Both the position numbers and the translations under genes were made by a program. Below are positions 1 to 9,226 of a stretch of DNA of 64,000 bases, one piece after another. How positions within the stretch are numbered: the stretch's first letter is position 1; each line of letters begins with the position of its first letter. Source of the stretch: Cyclobacterium jeungdonense (GTDB lineage: Bacteria > Bacteroidota > Bacteroidia > Cytophagales > Cyclobacteriaceae); NCBI RefSeq assembly GCF_010994275.1, contig NZ_WMCD01000003.1, positions 310,001-374,000 of the forward strand, in the 5' to 3' direction. Under the pieces are notes generated by a model that made no database searches, was not told the origin of the DNA, and was given only the letters and a program-made list of their open reading frames with translations.

Positions 1-180
1 TGTGGAGACAGTACACAGGATAGGGTTTTATTGAAAAAGTTAATTGAGCTAATTGGGTTTAAAGCCATCGATGCAGGTTTAATCAAAAACGCTTGTTTAT
101 TGGAGGCGGTTTACCATCTGAGTAAAGAGATCTCTATGGCCAAGTCAGGAGACTGTCATTTTAGGCTAATGTCTGTCTAA
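1..180 (+). CDS. NADPH-dependent F420 reductase-like oxidoreductase, C-terminal fragment
   Basis: An open frame enters from the left edge and stops with TAA at 178-180, giving the last 59 residues of a protein. The stretch LIELIGFKAIDAG followed by LIKNA resembles the C-terminal end of the COG2085 Rossmann oxidoreductases (NADP oxidoreductase, coenzyme F420-dependent type), where a helix-strand unit reading 'lidaiGf.pvDaGplknAr' closes the domain. That assignment is family knowledge applied to a short fragment. The start, the NADP-binding motif and any upstream operon partner lie outside the window. The last 15 residues do not match the usual family ending. Confidence 0.55.
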   Translation, partial: CGDSTQDRVLLKKLIELIGFKAIDAGLIKNACLLEAVYHLSKEISMAKSGDCHFRLMSV

Positions 181-343
181 CCTTCCAGGCAGTTGAATTG
201 AAATTTTTTATCAAGGTTGTGTCATTTTTATTGCAACCGTTAATCGGTATTGTTTTTGCAGCCGTAATACCTAGCTGTTATTTGCGAGATTTCGTATACA
301 TAGACAGTATAATTATATTCTAATTTTTAAGACTGGTAATACC

Positions 344-3300
344 ATGAAAAAATTCCTATTTGTCGGCTTTGCTTTATTTGCCTTTGTGCTTTTGCTTTTG
401 GCAGCAGTTCCGTTTTTCTTCAAAGACAAGATTTTTGATCTGTTAGACAAGGAACTTGCCAAATCGGTGAATGCCCAGGTTTATTACGATCGGGAGGAAA
501 TAGGCCTGAGCGTATTCCGCAGTTTCCCACAATTGTCAGCTACCATGGGCGATTTTGGAGTCAAGGGAAACCCCCCTTTTCAACAGGATACCCTGATCCA
601 TGTGGGATACATGCAGGTAGATATTGATATCTGGTCGGTTTTATTCGATGATAATCCCAGCTTAAAAGGAGTTCATTTGGAAGATGGGCAGATCTATGTA
701 AAAGTTTTGGAAGATGGTCAGGCCAATTACGATATCGCAAAAGCGGTGGAGGAGGAAGTGCTTCCATCTGCAGCGGACTCTTCATCTTTTCAGTTGGGTA
801 TAGATTATATCGAGGTGGATAACCTGGACTTGATTTACGATGATCGTTCCCTGGATTACTTGATGGTGCTTTCCGATATGAAATTGGAAGGCAGTGGCGA
901 TCTGACCCTAGATGTATATGACCTGATGGTAAGTGGAGATGCTCAGGTGGTGAACGTTACCTACGAAGGTGTGGAGTACCTTTCTGATAAGTTCCTTACC
1001 CTGGATTCAAAGGTAAATGTGGATCTGGAAAAAATGCGTTTTTCTGCGGAAGATGCCTTTCTAAAATTAAATGAATTTGGCTTTGAGATAGATGGCTATC
1101 TGGCAATGCCAGAAGAAGATATAGAAATGGATTTGGTTTTTTCTGGCGAAAATAATGATTTTAAAAGTGTGTTATCTCTGGTTCCTGGTATTTATTCTGA
1201 TTCCTTTGATAACCTGACGACGTCTGGAGAAATGGATTTTGCAGGCAGCGTCAATGGGGTGTACAGTGAGACCAGTTTTCCAGGATTTCAATTTGCGCTT
1301 TTGGTAGATGATGGAATGTTTCAATTCCCGGACTTGCCAAGACCGGTTCAACATGTTAACCTGGACTTGAAAGTGATAAATACCAGTGGAGATTTCGATT
1401 TAACAACCATTGATTTATCTCAATTTTCTCTTGAATTTGGAAATCAACCCGTTTTGGGTCGCTTCTACCTAAAAGACCTGGTGAGTTATGAAATGGATGC
1501 CGGACTGAAGGGGAATATCCACCTTTTAGAGTTGACCTCTATTTTTCCCATGGAGGGACTTGAACTCAAAGGGAAGCTTTCTTTGGATATGAATGCAAAG
1601 GGTAGATACGATAGTGCTGCCCAGATCATCCCTAGTATCAATGCTCAGATCGGGCTAGAAGATGGATTTATAAAAACCAGTGAATATCCTGCACCCATAG
1701 AACAGATCAATTTCCGTGCGGAAGCATCGAATTCCACTGGTCGTATGCGTGATATGAATGTGGATGTGCCTTCTTTTGGTTTTAAATTAGAGGACGAGGC
1801 TGTCACCGGAAGTGTGAAGGTATCAGATCTGGAAGATTTAAATTACGATTTTTCCTTGCATGGAGCAATGGATTTGGCCAAAATGGCTTCGGTACTACCT
1901 TTGGAAAACACCCTGCTCGAAGGTCGGATCCAGGCGGATATCGATACAAAGGGAAGTTACGACGCCATTAAAAATAACCGCTTTGCACAACTGGAAACCA
2001 GCGGAGAAATGCAGATCAATAATTTTTATTATGCTGATGAAGACTATCCCCAGGGGGTGCGGATACACGAAGCCCTTAGCAATTTCACCCCTCAATCCAT
2101 CAACTTAACTAAATTTGACGCCCGATTGGGCGAAAGCCCTGTACAGGCAAGTGGTTCTCTTTCGGATTACATGGCCTACCTTTTCGGAGAGGAAACGGAA
2201 AGTTTGAAAGGAAACCTTGATGTATATTCCAGTAATTTCAACGTTAACGAATGGATGACAGCCTCGGATAGTCCCGATGAGGACACTACTTCTTTGGAAG
2301 TGGTTGCTTTGCCTGAGGATATTGACTTTACCATGAGTGTACAGGCAGATCGGATCATTTACGATAACCTGTCCCTTGCGGATGCCAGTGGTGTGGTACG
2401 TCTAAAGGATGGGGTGCTGAATCTGGAGGGGTTTAAGACCAATACATTAGGAGGTTCCCTTGGTTTTGACGGCACCTACAACGCCAAAGATCTTGCTCAC
2501 CCGACGTTTGACATGAAGTTGGATATTTCAGGATTGGGTATTCAGGAGGCTTTTCAGTCATTTGTTACTGTTAAAGCTTTCGCTCCAGTAGCCCAGCATG
2601 TCATTGGAAACTTTTCGACAACATTTTCTTTTTCCGGATTGCTGGGACAAGATATGATGCCGGTTTTGTCGAGCCTGGATGGAAAAGGGCTCATTAAGGT
2701 AACAGAAACAGCCGTTAGGGACAGTCCGTTAATACAGGGTATTGCTAAGCTAACAAAGCTAAACGATGCAGCTTCCCTTCGGTTAAAACCATTGAATATC
2801 GGAGCTGAAATTGTCGATGGCATGTTAAACGTAGCCCCTTTTGAATTGCAATTATGGGATTATCCTACCAAAATACAGGGGAGCACCGGGTTTGATGGCA
2901 GGATAAATTACCTGGTTTCCGTAGATGTACCGGCAAGTAAATTTGGGTCTCAGGTAAATAGCCTGGTGGCCGGCCTTGCCGGGACAGATCTTTCGGAGAC
3001 AACAATACCGTTGGCGATTACTGTTGGCGGTACTTATGGGAGTCCCAATATTTCCCTGGCTACTTCGGAGAGTCTGGACAGTTATGTTGCGAATGCACTT
3101 AAAAGTCGCTTATCTGGTGAAAAAGAAAATGCTCAGGAAAAAATTGCTGCAGATTTCAAGGCAAGGGAAGATAGCCTGAAACAAGAGGTCAGACAAAAAG
3201 CTGAAGTAGCCCGAGACAGTGTGGAAAAAGAAGCGACAAAATTAGTCGAAGAAACCAAAGAAAAAGCAGTGGATGAGGTAAAAAACCTTTTAAGGGGATT

Positions 3301-3349
3301 TACAAATAGGAAAAAGCCTACGGAAGAGGCAAAGCCGGATCCAGAATAA
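344..3349 (+). CDS. AsmA family protein
   Basis: A 1001-residue protein with one N-terminal membrane helix (about residues 5-25, FLFVGFALFAFVLLLLAAV) followed by a long beta-rich periplasmic region. It has repeated segments typical of AsmA/TamB-like proteins and an AsmA-like C-terminal module around residues 780-940 (GKGLIKVTETAVRDSPL, then VDVPASKFGSQVNSL). Members of this family form long lipid-conducting or outer-membrane-biogenesis bridges; that role is inferred from family. The last 65 residues are a charged predicted coiled coil. It stands alone on its strand and its stop codon lies only 2 bp from the stop of the convergent AEC transporter gene. The length fits large Bacteroidota AsmA proteins. 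Confidence 0.9.
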   Translation: MKKFLFVGFALFAFVLLLLAAVPFFFKDKIFDLLDKELAKSVNAQVYYDREEIGLSVFRSFPQLSATMGDFGVKGNPPFQQDTLIHVGYMQVDIDIWSVLFDDNPSLKGVHLEDGQIYVKVLEDGQANYDIAKAVEEEVLPSAADSSSFQLGIDYIEVDNLDLIYDDRSLDYLMVLSDMKLEGSGDLTLDVYDLMVSGDAQVVNVTYEGVEYLSDKFLTLDSKVNVDLEKMRFSAEDAFLKLNEFGFEIDGYLAMPEEDIEMDLVFSGENNDFKSVLSLVPGIYSDSFDNLTTSGEMDFAGSVNGVYSETSFPGFQFALLVDDGMFQFPDLPRPVQHVNLDLKVINTSGDFDLTTIDLSQFSLEFGNQPVLGRFYLKDLVSYEMDAGLKGNIHLLELTSIFPMEGLELKGKLSLDMNAKGRYDSAAQIIPSINAQIGLEDGFIKTSEYPAPIEQINFRAEASNSTGRMRDMNVDVPSFGFKLEDEAVTGSVKVSDLEDLNYDFSLHGAMDLAKMASVLPLENTLLEGRIQADIDTKGSYDAIKNNRFAQLETSGEMQINNFYYADEDYPQGVRIHEALSNFTPQSINLTKFDARLGESPVQASGSLSDYMAYLFGEETESLKGNLDVYSSNFNVNEWMTASDSPDEDTTSLEVVALPEDIDFTMSVQADRIIYDNLSLADASGVVRLKDGVLNLEGFKTNTLGGSLGFDGTYNAKDLAHPTFDMKLDISGLGIQEAFQSFVTVKAFAPVAQHVIGNFSTTFSFSGLLGQDMMPVLSSLDGKGLIKVTETAVRDSPLIQGIAKLTKLNDAASLRLKPLNIGAEIVDGMLNVAPFELQLWDYPTKIQGSTGFDGRINYLVSVDVPASKFGSQVNSLVAGLAGTDLSETTIPLAITVGGTYGSPNISLATSESLDSYVANALKSRLSGEKENAQEKIAADFKAREDSLKQEVRQKAEVARDSVEKEATKLVEETKEKAVDEVKNLLRGFTNRKKPTEEAKPDPE

Positions 3350-3351
3350 AA

Positions 3352-4275
3352 TCATCGGATTAACTCCAGCAGGTAATACCAACCCGTTAACGTAAAAAAT
3401 GATAAGGGGATTCCGATACCTACCAAAAGCGAAGCAAGCTTTGGTCGTAAGTTATAGTTGGTCGCGATGATAGAAGAGGTAATCATGGGGGCCATTGCGG
3501 CCTCCATCACACTTACTTTAAAGATCAGGTTTTGTTCCGGGCCTGTACCTAGTATCCAGTGATACACCAAAAAGATAACGAATGGGATCAAAAGCAACTT
3601 ATGGATTAATCCAATCCAAAGAAAATTGTCTTTAATGTCCTTGACTTTTATTTTGATCTGTAATCCCACAGCGATCAGGGCAATGGGGGTGAGGGTTCCA
3701 GCAAAACTTTCCAGTATATCCTGAACGACACCCCGGATTTCAACCTGAAAAACATTTAGCAATAAGGACAAAATAAAAAAAAGGAAAGGGGGGAAAAGCA
3801 CCATCCTTTTAGAAATATCCCTTTTTCGCATTTTTTCCGCCCCATAGAGGGAGGCCACAATGATGGCCAAACTGCTAACCACCAGAAAAGATCCTGGCTG
3901 ATCCACCAATACGGCAATTTTTAGGCCTTCTGCCCCGTATATGGCCTCAATGATCGGATAGCCCACGAATCCCGTATTGGACAGTCCCCCACAAATAATC
4001 AGACAACCAATGGTGTTTTTCTTCCATCCTAGTTTTTTACCGACGTACCCAAACAACATCCAACTTAGAGAAAATACAATCCAGGCCACAGAAATGGGCA
4101 ATAATAAAGAAGGGTTTAAATCAAGTTTGGAAATATACAATAGCGATACTGCAGGCAAAACCACGTAAATAAGGTAAGCATTGAGCGCTTTTGGTGCCTC
4201 GACCGGAAATTCTTTTATTCTTTGCAGCAACACGCCGACAAGAATGGAGGTAATGACAAGCAGAATATTTGACAT
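3352..4275 (-). CDS. AEC family transporter
   Basis: A 307-residue hydrophobic protein with about ten predicted membrane helices in two halves separated by a charged loop (around residues 145-160, GAEKMRKRDISKR). The GGLSNTGFVGYPI segment near residue 100 is the conserved helix region of the auxin efflux carrier (AEC, PF03547) family. Bacterial members export or take up small organic acids such as malate, but the substrate cannot be read from the sequence. The gene starts at ATG 4275 and converges on the AsmA gene. No partner gene is evident; the next minus-strand gene begins 60 bp upstream. Confidence 0.88.
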   Translation of the reverse strand: MSNILLVITSILVGVLLQRIKEFPVEAPKALNAYLIYVVLPAVSLLYISKLDLNPSLLLPISVAWIVFSLSWMLFGYVGKKLGWKKNTIGCLIICGGLSNTGFVGYPIIEAIYGAEGLKIAVLVDQPGSFLVVSSLAIIVASLYGAEKMRKRDISKRMVLFPPFLFFILSLLLNVFQVEIRGVVQDILESFAGTLTPIALIAVGLQIKIKVKDIKDNFLWIGLIHKLLLIPFVIFLVYHWILGTGPEQNLIFKVSVMEAAMAPMITSSIIATNYNLRPKLASLLVGIGIPLSFFTLTGWYYLLELIR

Positions 4276-4334
4276 GGGATTAACTTGGAGGCAAAGCTAC
4301 GGAATTTATGATCGTGTAGAGAAGCTGAACCCGA

Positions 4335-4706
4335 CTAAAGATACCCAAAATGAGCGCGTTTCTGAGAGAAGTATTCTTTTAATTGGGGGTACAGTTTGCT
4401 TTCTGCCATGGGAATCCCGGAGAGCGTTTGGTTAATACTTCCTATTTCCGTTTTTGGATCAACCTCCAGGGATTCTACTAAAAAGATGAGCTCCTGCAGG
4501 GGGAGGGGGGCCTTACTCACCGCTGGTTTGAAAGTGTATTCATTGCCGTAAAAATCGACAATTTCAAAAAAAATTTCGCCGTCCAGTGCGGTAGCAAATA
4601 TGCAGATTTCCTCACCCCATTGGCTTTCGGGATAGGTGAGCTTGGCGAGCAGTGAACTTGCTCCAGTCCCGTTGAAGTACGTTTCAGGTCTGTAATCAAA
4701 ATCCAT
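4335..4706 (-). CDS. Conserved hypothetical protein, about 123 residues
   Basis: A soluble protein without signal peptide or membrane helix, starting MDFDYRPETYFNGTG and ending KRAHFGYL. I do not recognise a named domain; the composition (alternating hydrophobics, many acidic residues) suggests a small alpha/beta fold. An in-frame TTG at 4715 would lengthen it by three residues, but that TTG is part of a TATATTTG promoter box (4713-4720), so ATG 4706 is preferred. This makes the mRNA nearly or fully leaderless. It could be a lineage-restricted Cytophagales family. Function unknown. Confidence 0.7.
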   Translation of the reverse strand: MDFDYRPETYFNGTGASSLLAKLTYPESQWGEEICIFATALDGEIFFEIVDFYGNEYTFKPAVSKAPLPLQELIFLVESLEVDPKTEIGSINQTLSGIPMAESKLYPQLKEYFSQKRAHFGYL

Positions 4707-4712
4707 CGGCGG

Positions 4713-4744
4713 CAAATATAAGCGATTAAAATACCATTTGGAAA
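4713..4744 (-). promoter_or_regulatory. Bacteroidota-type promoter for the 4335-4706 gene
   Basis: On the minus strand TATATTTG (4720-4713) fits the TAnnTTTG -7 box, with TTTC about 20 bp upstream (4744-4741) as a weak -33 box. Transcription would begin about 4-7 bp past the box, essentially at the ATG at 4706. Confidence 0.5.
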
Positions 4745-4812
4745 TTAGAAGAAGATCCGACCCATTTGTTAGACAAGACTAAATAAAATATGAGACATAT
4801 CTTTTATTTTAG

Positions 4813-4843
4813 TTGGTGACTGGGTAAATATTGTTTAATTTTG
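4813..4843 (+). promoter_or_regulatory. Bacteroidota-type promoter for the TonB receptor operon
   Basis: TTGG (4813-4816), a 19 bp spacer and TAATTTTG (4836-4843) match the Bacteroidota primary-sigma consensus. The same two boxes with the same spacer occur upstream of glyA. A start site near 4850 places the TTG at 4841 inside the promoter and so excludes it as a start codon. Confidence 0.6.
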
Positions 4844-4864
4844 CTTGTAATCAATCTCTGGTTC

Positions 4865-5245
4865 TTGAAGTTTTTCCGAAAAATAGTGCCTCTTGTAAGC
4901 TATGGCTTGCTGGTATTGGTTATCCTGATGCTGGTCAATAGCGTAGTTTTTTACCACGAACATGCCCTTGAGTCCGGGGAAACCATCCGGCATGCACACC
5001 CTTTTCTCTCTGAAGAGGAAGAGCAAAATCGGGATCATTCGGAAAATGAGATCATTTTATTGGATATGGTTACCCATGTTCAGTATTTTTTACCGGATGT
5101 GTTGGGATTTGTTTCTGGTATTCAGGCAGTTTACGAAGTGCCCCGACCATTTTTGCTTGCTGAAAGTCCCGGTATCCAATTTCGGGAGATATTGTCCTTA
5201 AGGGGCCCTCCATGTAGTTTTTTTATTCGTATGCCCAAAAGCTGA
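4865..5245 (+). CDS. Small His-containing membrane protein upstream of TonB receptor
   Basis: About 126 residues if translation begins at TTG 4865 (MKFFRKIVPLVSYGL); the earlier in-frame TTG at 4841 lies in the predicted promoter. One membrane helix (roughly residues 5-25) is followed by a polar segment with histidines and acidic residues (FYHEHALESGE, then RHAHPFLSEEEE), probably periplasmic. The end, REILSLRGPP, is of a kind often seen in small proteins that precede metal-related TonB receptors in Bacteroidota. It is 98 bp upstream of such a receptor and shares its promoter. A metal-handling role is inferred from the histidines and context only; no named family was recognised. Confidence 0.6.
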   Translation: MKFFRKIVPLVSYGLLVLVILMLVNSVVFYHEHALESGETIRHAHPFLSEEEEQNRDHSENEIILLDMVTHVQYFLPDVLGFVSGIQAVYEVPRPFLLAESPGIQFREILSLRGPPCSFFIRMPKS

Positions 5246-5343
5246 TAGACAAGCAAAGGGCCATCATTAACAGTCATTTTCCAGTGCCCGAATTGTTGTT
5301 GCATTGAAATTGATTGCTTCTTCACCTATTTAATTTGATTTTT

Positions 5344-7611
5344 ATGAACTACGTCCTAACCTTGGGAGTATTCCTACTGGCATCTATTTCATTTGCCCAG
5401 GGGCAAAACCTATCCCTATCAGGCACCATTCAAGATGCCGCCAATAGTGAACCATTAATTGGAGTAACCGTTTTCGTCCCGGAATTGGGCAGGGGTGCTG
5501 TCTCCGATGAGCAGGGCTTTTTTGAGTTGGAAGGCCTTCCCACACGGAACCTTACGATTCAATTTTCCTACATTGGATACGCTACCGCGCTTAAAAAAAT
5601 TAATCCCGCAGAACAATCCAGGATTGAAATCCGATTGGTGTCTGCCACCACTTCCGTGGACGAAGTAGTGGTTTCTGCGGCCTATGTGATGAGTAAAGAA
5701 AGCTCTCCGATTTCCATAGAAAAAATAGACCGACAATCCATACTAAGAAACCCTTCTCCAAGTCTCATGACTGCTCTGGCAAAGACTCCCGGGGTAAGTG
5801 AGGTATCATTGGGTCCGGGTATCAGTAAGCCGGTGATTCGGGGACTTTCTTTCAGTCGGGTGTTATCTGTTTATCAGGGAGCCAGGTTTGAAAATCAGCA
5901 ATGGGGGGCAGACCATGGGCTGGGGCTTACCGAAACGGGCCTTTCCGGAATCGAAATCATCAAAGGGCCTGCGTCCATTATATATGGTTCCGGGGCCATG
6001 GCTGGGGTGGTGAATTTGATCGAGGAGGCAGACGCTGTGGCAGGTGAGGTATCCGGTGATTTGAATCTACGGATGTACAGCAATTCTCTGGGAAGGAGGT
6101 TGGATGCCGGAGTAAAAGGAGCAGGTCAAGAAGGATTTTTCTGGTCTCTGAGAGGCGCTTCCGAATCTCACGCGGACTACCTGGACGGATCGGGAAGTAC
6201 CATTGGAAACACGCGCTTTCAAACCCAAAATATAAAAGCAGGGATGGGACTTCGAAAGAGCTGGGGAGATACCCGGATTCGATATACCTACCTGAAACAA
6301 AAACTGGGGATCCTTGATGAAACGAATCAGGAGCTACTGGTGACCAGCCGTAATGACAGGAAACTTCAGTTGCCTTTCCAGAATGTAACCGACCATTTTT
6401 TAAATTCGGAGAGCAATGTGTTTTTGGGTGAAGACAAATTAAAAGCCACTTTTGGTTACCACTGGAATTTCAGGGAGGAGACCGAGACAGAATTCGATCA
6501 AGTAGATTTGGGTTTAAAGCAATCTAATTTTATGTATGATTTGAAATATTACAAATCTGCGGGGAAGCAAACAGAGGTGATTTTCGGGTTGCAGGGGTTT
6601 TATCTGAATACTATAAATTACGAGAAGGCGGCGGAAATATTAATTCCGGATGCCACCAAGGATGACCGTTCCCTGTATGCACTATTCAATTATTCGAATC
6701 CGGAATGGGTCGTGCAAGGAGGGATAAGGTATGATTACCGAAAGGTGACTGCTGATGCCAGGGGGCAACATTTTCTGGATTATGGGTTTGAGTTAGAGGG
6801 ATCCCCTGAAAGCAGAACGCTCAGCAGGACTTTTGACGGGATGACGGGAAGTGCCGGGGCTACCTTCAGACCATCGGATACCTGGCGGTTCAGACTAAAC
6901 GTCGCATCCGGTTTCAGGGCTCCGGATCTGGCCGAATTGTATTCCAACGGACCGCACCCTGGAACGGCCAGGTTTGAGCAGGGCAGCGCTGATTTTGTCA
7001 GGGAACAAAATATTCAGTCAGATATGGGTGTACGTTACCGGCAGGCCGATTTCGCAATTTCAGTCGAAGTGTTTTATAACCGGGTCAACAATTATATTTA
7101 TTTTTCTCCTACAGACGAAAAGATGGGAGATCTGACGATTTGGAGGTTTGAGCAGGATAATGCAGACCTTTATGGGGGCGAGGCGTTGCTTGAAATACAT
7201 CCTTCGGAAATACCCTGGGTTTCAGCAAGTACATCTTACAGTATGGTTATAGGGAAACGAAGATCGGATCAGACCTATCTTCCCTATATTCCTGCCTTTC
7301 GCTGGAATCAGGACCTCAGTTTCACCTTTAACGATTTGGGGAAATTTGAACGGCCTTACCTGAACCTGACAGGAAGTCTGGTATTGGATCAAAACAGGCC
7401 TGCCCAGCTGGAAGAGGCCACACCGGGTTATTTTATCATGGGGCTTCATTTTGGGAGTGAATTTAGTTTATGGAAACAGAAATTAAATGCCTCCTTGTCT
7501 GCCAATAATTTGCTGGACGTGCATTACCTGGACCATATGTCCCTTTACCGGCCTTTCGGGGTCAGGCAGTTAGGTAGAAACATTTCACTTAGTCTGCAAT
7601 TTAGGTTTTGA
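5344..7611 (+). CDS. TonB-dependent outer-membrane receptor with CarboxypepD_reg N-domain
   Basis: A 755-residue receptor starting at ATG 5344 (MNYVLTLGVFLLASISFAQ, signal peptide with cleavage after about residue 19). A CarboxypepD_reg-like domain (residues about 23-105, LSGTIQDAANSEPLIGVTV) is followed by the plug (about 120-235, with VIRGLSFSRV and IEIIKGPASIIYGSGAMAGVVN) and a 22-strand-type barrel ending in an aromatic residue (LSLQFRF). It imports a chelated metal or similar ligand across the outer membrane using TonB energy. The His-bearing upstream protein suggests a transition metal, which is inference. A longer start at 5314 would precede the signal peptide and is rejected. Confidence 0.93.
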   Translation: MNYVLTLGVFLLASISFAQGQNLSLSGTIQDAANSEPLIGVTVFVPELGRGAVSDEQGFFELEGLPTRNLTIQFSYIGYATALKKINPAEQSRIEIRLVSATTSVDEVVVSAAYVMSKESSPISIEKIDRQSILRNPSPSLMTALAKTPGVSEVSLGPGISKPVIRGLSFSRVLSVYQGARFENQQWGADHGLGLTETGLSGIEIIKGPASIIYGSGAMAGVVNLIEEADAVAGEVSGDLNLRMYSNSLGRRLDAGVKGAGQEGFFWSLRGASESHADYLDGSGSTIGNTRFQTQNIKAGMGLRKSWGDTRIRYTYLKQKLGILDETNQELLVTSRNDRKLQLPFQNVTDHFLNSESNVFLGEDKLKATFGYHWNFREETETEFDQVDLGLKQSNFMYDLKYYKSAGKQTEVIFGLQGFYLNTINYEKAAEILIPDATKDDRSLYALFNYSNPEWVVQGGIRYDYRKVTADARGQHFLDYGFELEGSPESRTLSRTFDGMTGSAGATFRPSDTWRFRLNVASGFRAPDLAELYSNGPHPGTARFEQGSADFVREQNIQSDMGVRYRQADFAISVEVFYNRVNNYIYFSPTDEKMGDLTIWRFEQDNADLYGGEALLEIHPSEIPWVSASTSYSMVIGKRRSDQTYLPYIPAFRWNQDLSFTFNDLGKFERPYLNLTGSLVLDQNRPAQLEEATPGYFIMGLHFGSEFSLWKQKLNASLSANNLLDVHYLDHMSLYRPFGVRQLGRNISLSLQFRF

Positions 7612-7701
7612 CCCCAAAAGTCTGGTTTTGAGAAAGGCAAACTGCGAGGAAAGGTGGCCCGATTTTTCTTGTATATATGATCAATCAATTTGAAAAGACA
7701 A

Positions 7702-7732
7702 TTGGATTATACATAGTTTAGGAGTAATTTTG
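7702..7732 (+). promoter_or_regulatory. Bacteroidota-type promoter for glyA
   Basis: TTGG (7702-7705), 19 bp, TAATTTTG (7725-7732). The boxes and spacing are identical to the promoter at 4813-4843. Transcription from about 7739 would give a 5' leader of about 205 nt that contains the 63 bp hairpin repeat at 7828-7890. The rest of the gene-free stretch 7612-7944 shows nothing else recognisable. Confidence 0.6.
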
Positions 7733-7827
7733 GCATTCGAATTTGAAATCAACCGGATTGCTACTTTCAAGTATTTCTTTCAGACTTTCAGAGAGGATTG
7801 TAAATACAGTAGGAGGATAGGATCACC

Positions 7828-7890
7828 ACATGAAATCGAGCATGACGAGAACGTCACAAAGCGGGATGATTATAAAGCATGCCAGATTCT
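7828..7890 (+). repeat. 63 bp hairpin repeat, copy 1
   Basis: This 63 bp stretch matches 58539-58601 at 52 of 63 positions in the same orientation. Both copies contain TGACG-NNNN-CGTCA with an intact 5 bp stem (here 7843-7847 and 7852-7856) but different tetraloops (AGAA here, TACC in the other copy). It lies in the predicted glyA leader, about 55 bp before the start codon. Confidence 0.65.
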
Positions 7891-7944
7891 TCTGATTTAA
7901 CATCGGGACAGGCTATCTGATCGCTGAAAAAAAATTATATACAG

Positions 7945-9213
7945 ATGAAACGAGATGAATTAGTATTTGACCTGATCGCCAGGGAAGAGGACCGACAAAG
8001 GAGAGGCATAGAGCTGATAGCTTCAGAGAACTTCGCCAGCAAACAAGTCATGGAGGCGGCTGGTAGTGTACTCACAAACAAATACGCAGAAGGCTTACCT
8101 AAAAAAAGGTATTACGGTGGCTGTGAAGTGGTGGATGAAATTGAGCAGATTGCCATCGACCGGGCCAAAGAGCTTTTCGGTGCTTCCTGGGCGAATGTTC
8201 AACCTCATTCGGGTGCACAGGCCAATGCAGCAGTATTTTTAGCCTGCCTTAACGCCGGAGATGCCATTTTGGGTTTTGATCTCTCTCATGGGGGGCATCT
8301 GACCCATGGTTCACCTGTCAATTTTTCTGGAAAATTATACGATCCTCATTTTTACGGGGTAGAAGAGGCTACGGGAGTAATCGACTACGATAAAGTGGAG
8401 GAAATAGCGGTTTCCGTGAAACCCAAACTGCTGATTTGTGGTGCCTCTGCCTATAGCAGGGATTGGGATTACGAAAGGCTTCGTGACATTGCTGATCAGG
8501 TGGGAGCAATCTTACTCGCGGATATTTCCCATCCCTCTGGATTGATAGCCCGGGGATTGTTGAATGATCCACTGGAATTTTGTCATGTGGTGACCACCAC
8601 CACTCATAAGACCTTGCGAGGACCGCGTGGAGGACTGATCTTGATGCGGGAAGATTTTGATAATCCTTTTGGAATAAAAACACCCAAGGGAGAACTACGA
8701 AAAATGTCGTCGTTGTTGGATTCCGGCGTATTTCCGGGAACACAGGGAGGACCTTTGGAGCACATCATTGCTGCCAAAGCCATTGCCTTTCAAGAAGCCC
8801 TTACTGATGAGTATATGGATTATGTGGTGCAGGTAAAGAAAAATGCGTCCGTAATGGCCGAAGTTTTTGTAGAAAAGGGGTATCAATTGATTTCAGGCGG
8901 TACAGACAATCATTTAATGCTAATAGATTTGCGAAACAAGGGATTAACTGGTAAAATTGCCGAGGAAACTCTTGGGAAAGTGGATATTACCATCAATAAA
9001 AATATGGTTCCCTTTGATACAAAATCACCATTTGTAACTTCCGGAATGCGAATTGGGACCGCAGCCGTGACTACCCGGGGACTTAAGGAGCAGGATATGA
9101 AAAAGATTGTTGAGTTGATAGATCGTTCCCTGGTTAACCATGAGGATAACGATCAATTGGCAGCAATAAAGACTGAAGTAAATGATTGGATGGTTCAATT
9201 TCCCTTATACTAA
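7945..9213 (+). CDS. glyA: Serine hydroxymethyltransferase
   Basis: A 422-residue cytosolic PLP enzyme that interconverts serine plus tetrahydrofolate with glycine plus methylene-tetrahydrofolate, the main source of one-carbon units. The start [24 protein letters not shown] is preceded by no Shine-Dalgarno. The N-terminal motif [26 protein letters not shown] and the PLP lysine in [14 protein letters not shown] (Lys222) are all present. Length and motifs are typical for bacterial GlyA. It begins a plus-strand run continued by tatC (13 bp gap) and rpiB, probably one transcript from the promoter at 7702-7732. Confidence 0.97.
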   Translation: MKRDELVFDLIAREEDRQRRGIELIASENFASKQVMEAAGSVLTNKYAEGLPKKRYYGGCEVVDEIEQIAIDRAKELFGASWANVQPHSGAQANAAVFLACLNAGDAILGFDLSHGGHLTHGSPVNFSGKLYDPHFYGVEEATGVIDYDKVEEIAVSVKPKLLICGASAYSRDWDYERLRDIADQVGAILLADISHPSGLIARGLLNDPLEFCHVVTTTTHKTLRGPRGGLILMREDFDNPFGIKTPKGELRKMSSLLDSGVFPGTQGGPLEHIIAAKAIAFQEALTDEYMDYVVQVKKNASVMAEVFVEKGYQLISGGTDNHLMLIDLRNKGLTGKIAEETLGKVDITINKNMVPFDTKSPFVTSGMRIGTAAVTTRGLKEQDMKKIVELIDRSLVNHEDNDQLAAIKTEVNDWMVQFPLY

Positions 9214-9226
9214 AAAATAAACCTAC

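Noticed and set aside
7828-7890. The 63 bp repeat as a tRNA fragment or phage attachment site
   Set aside because: It has no T-arm or anticodon pattern and no integrase gene is near either copy.
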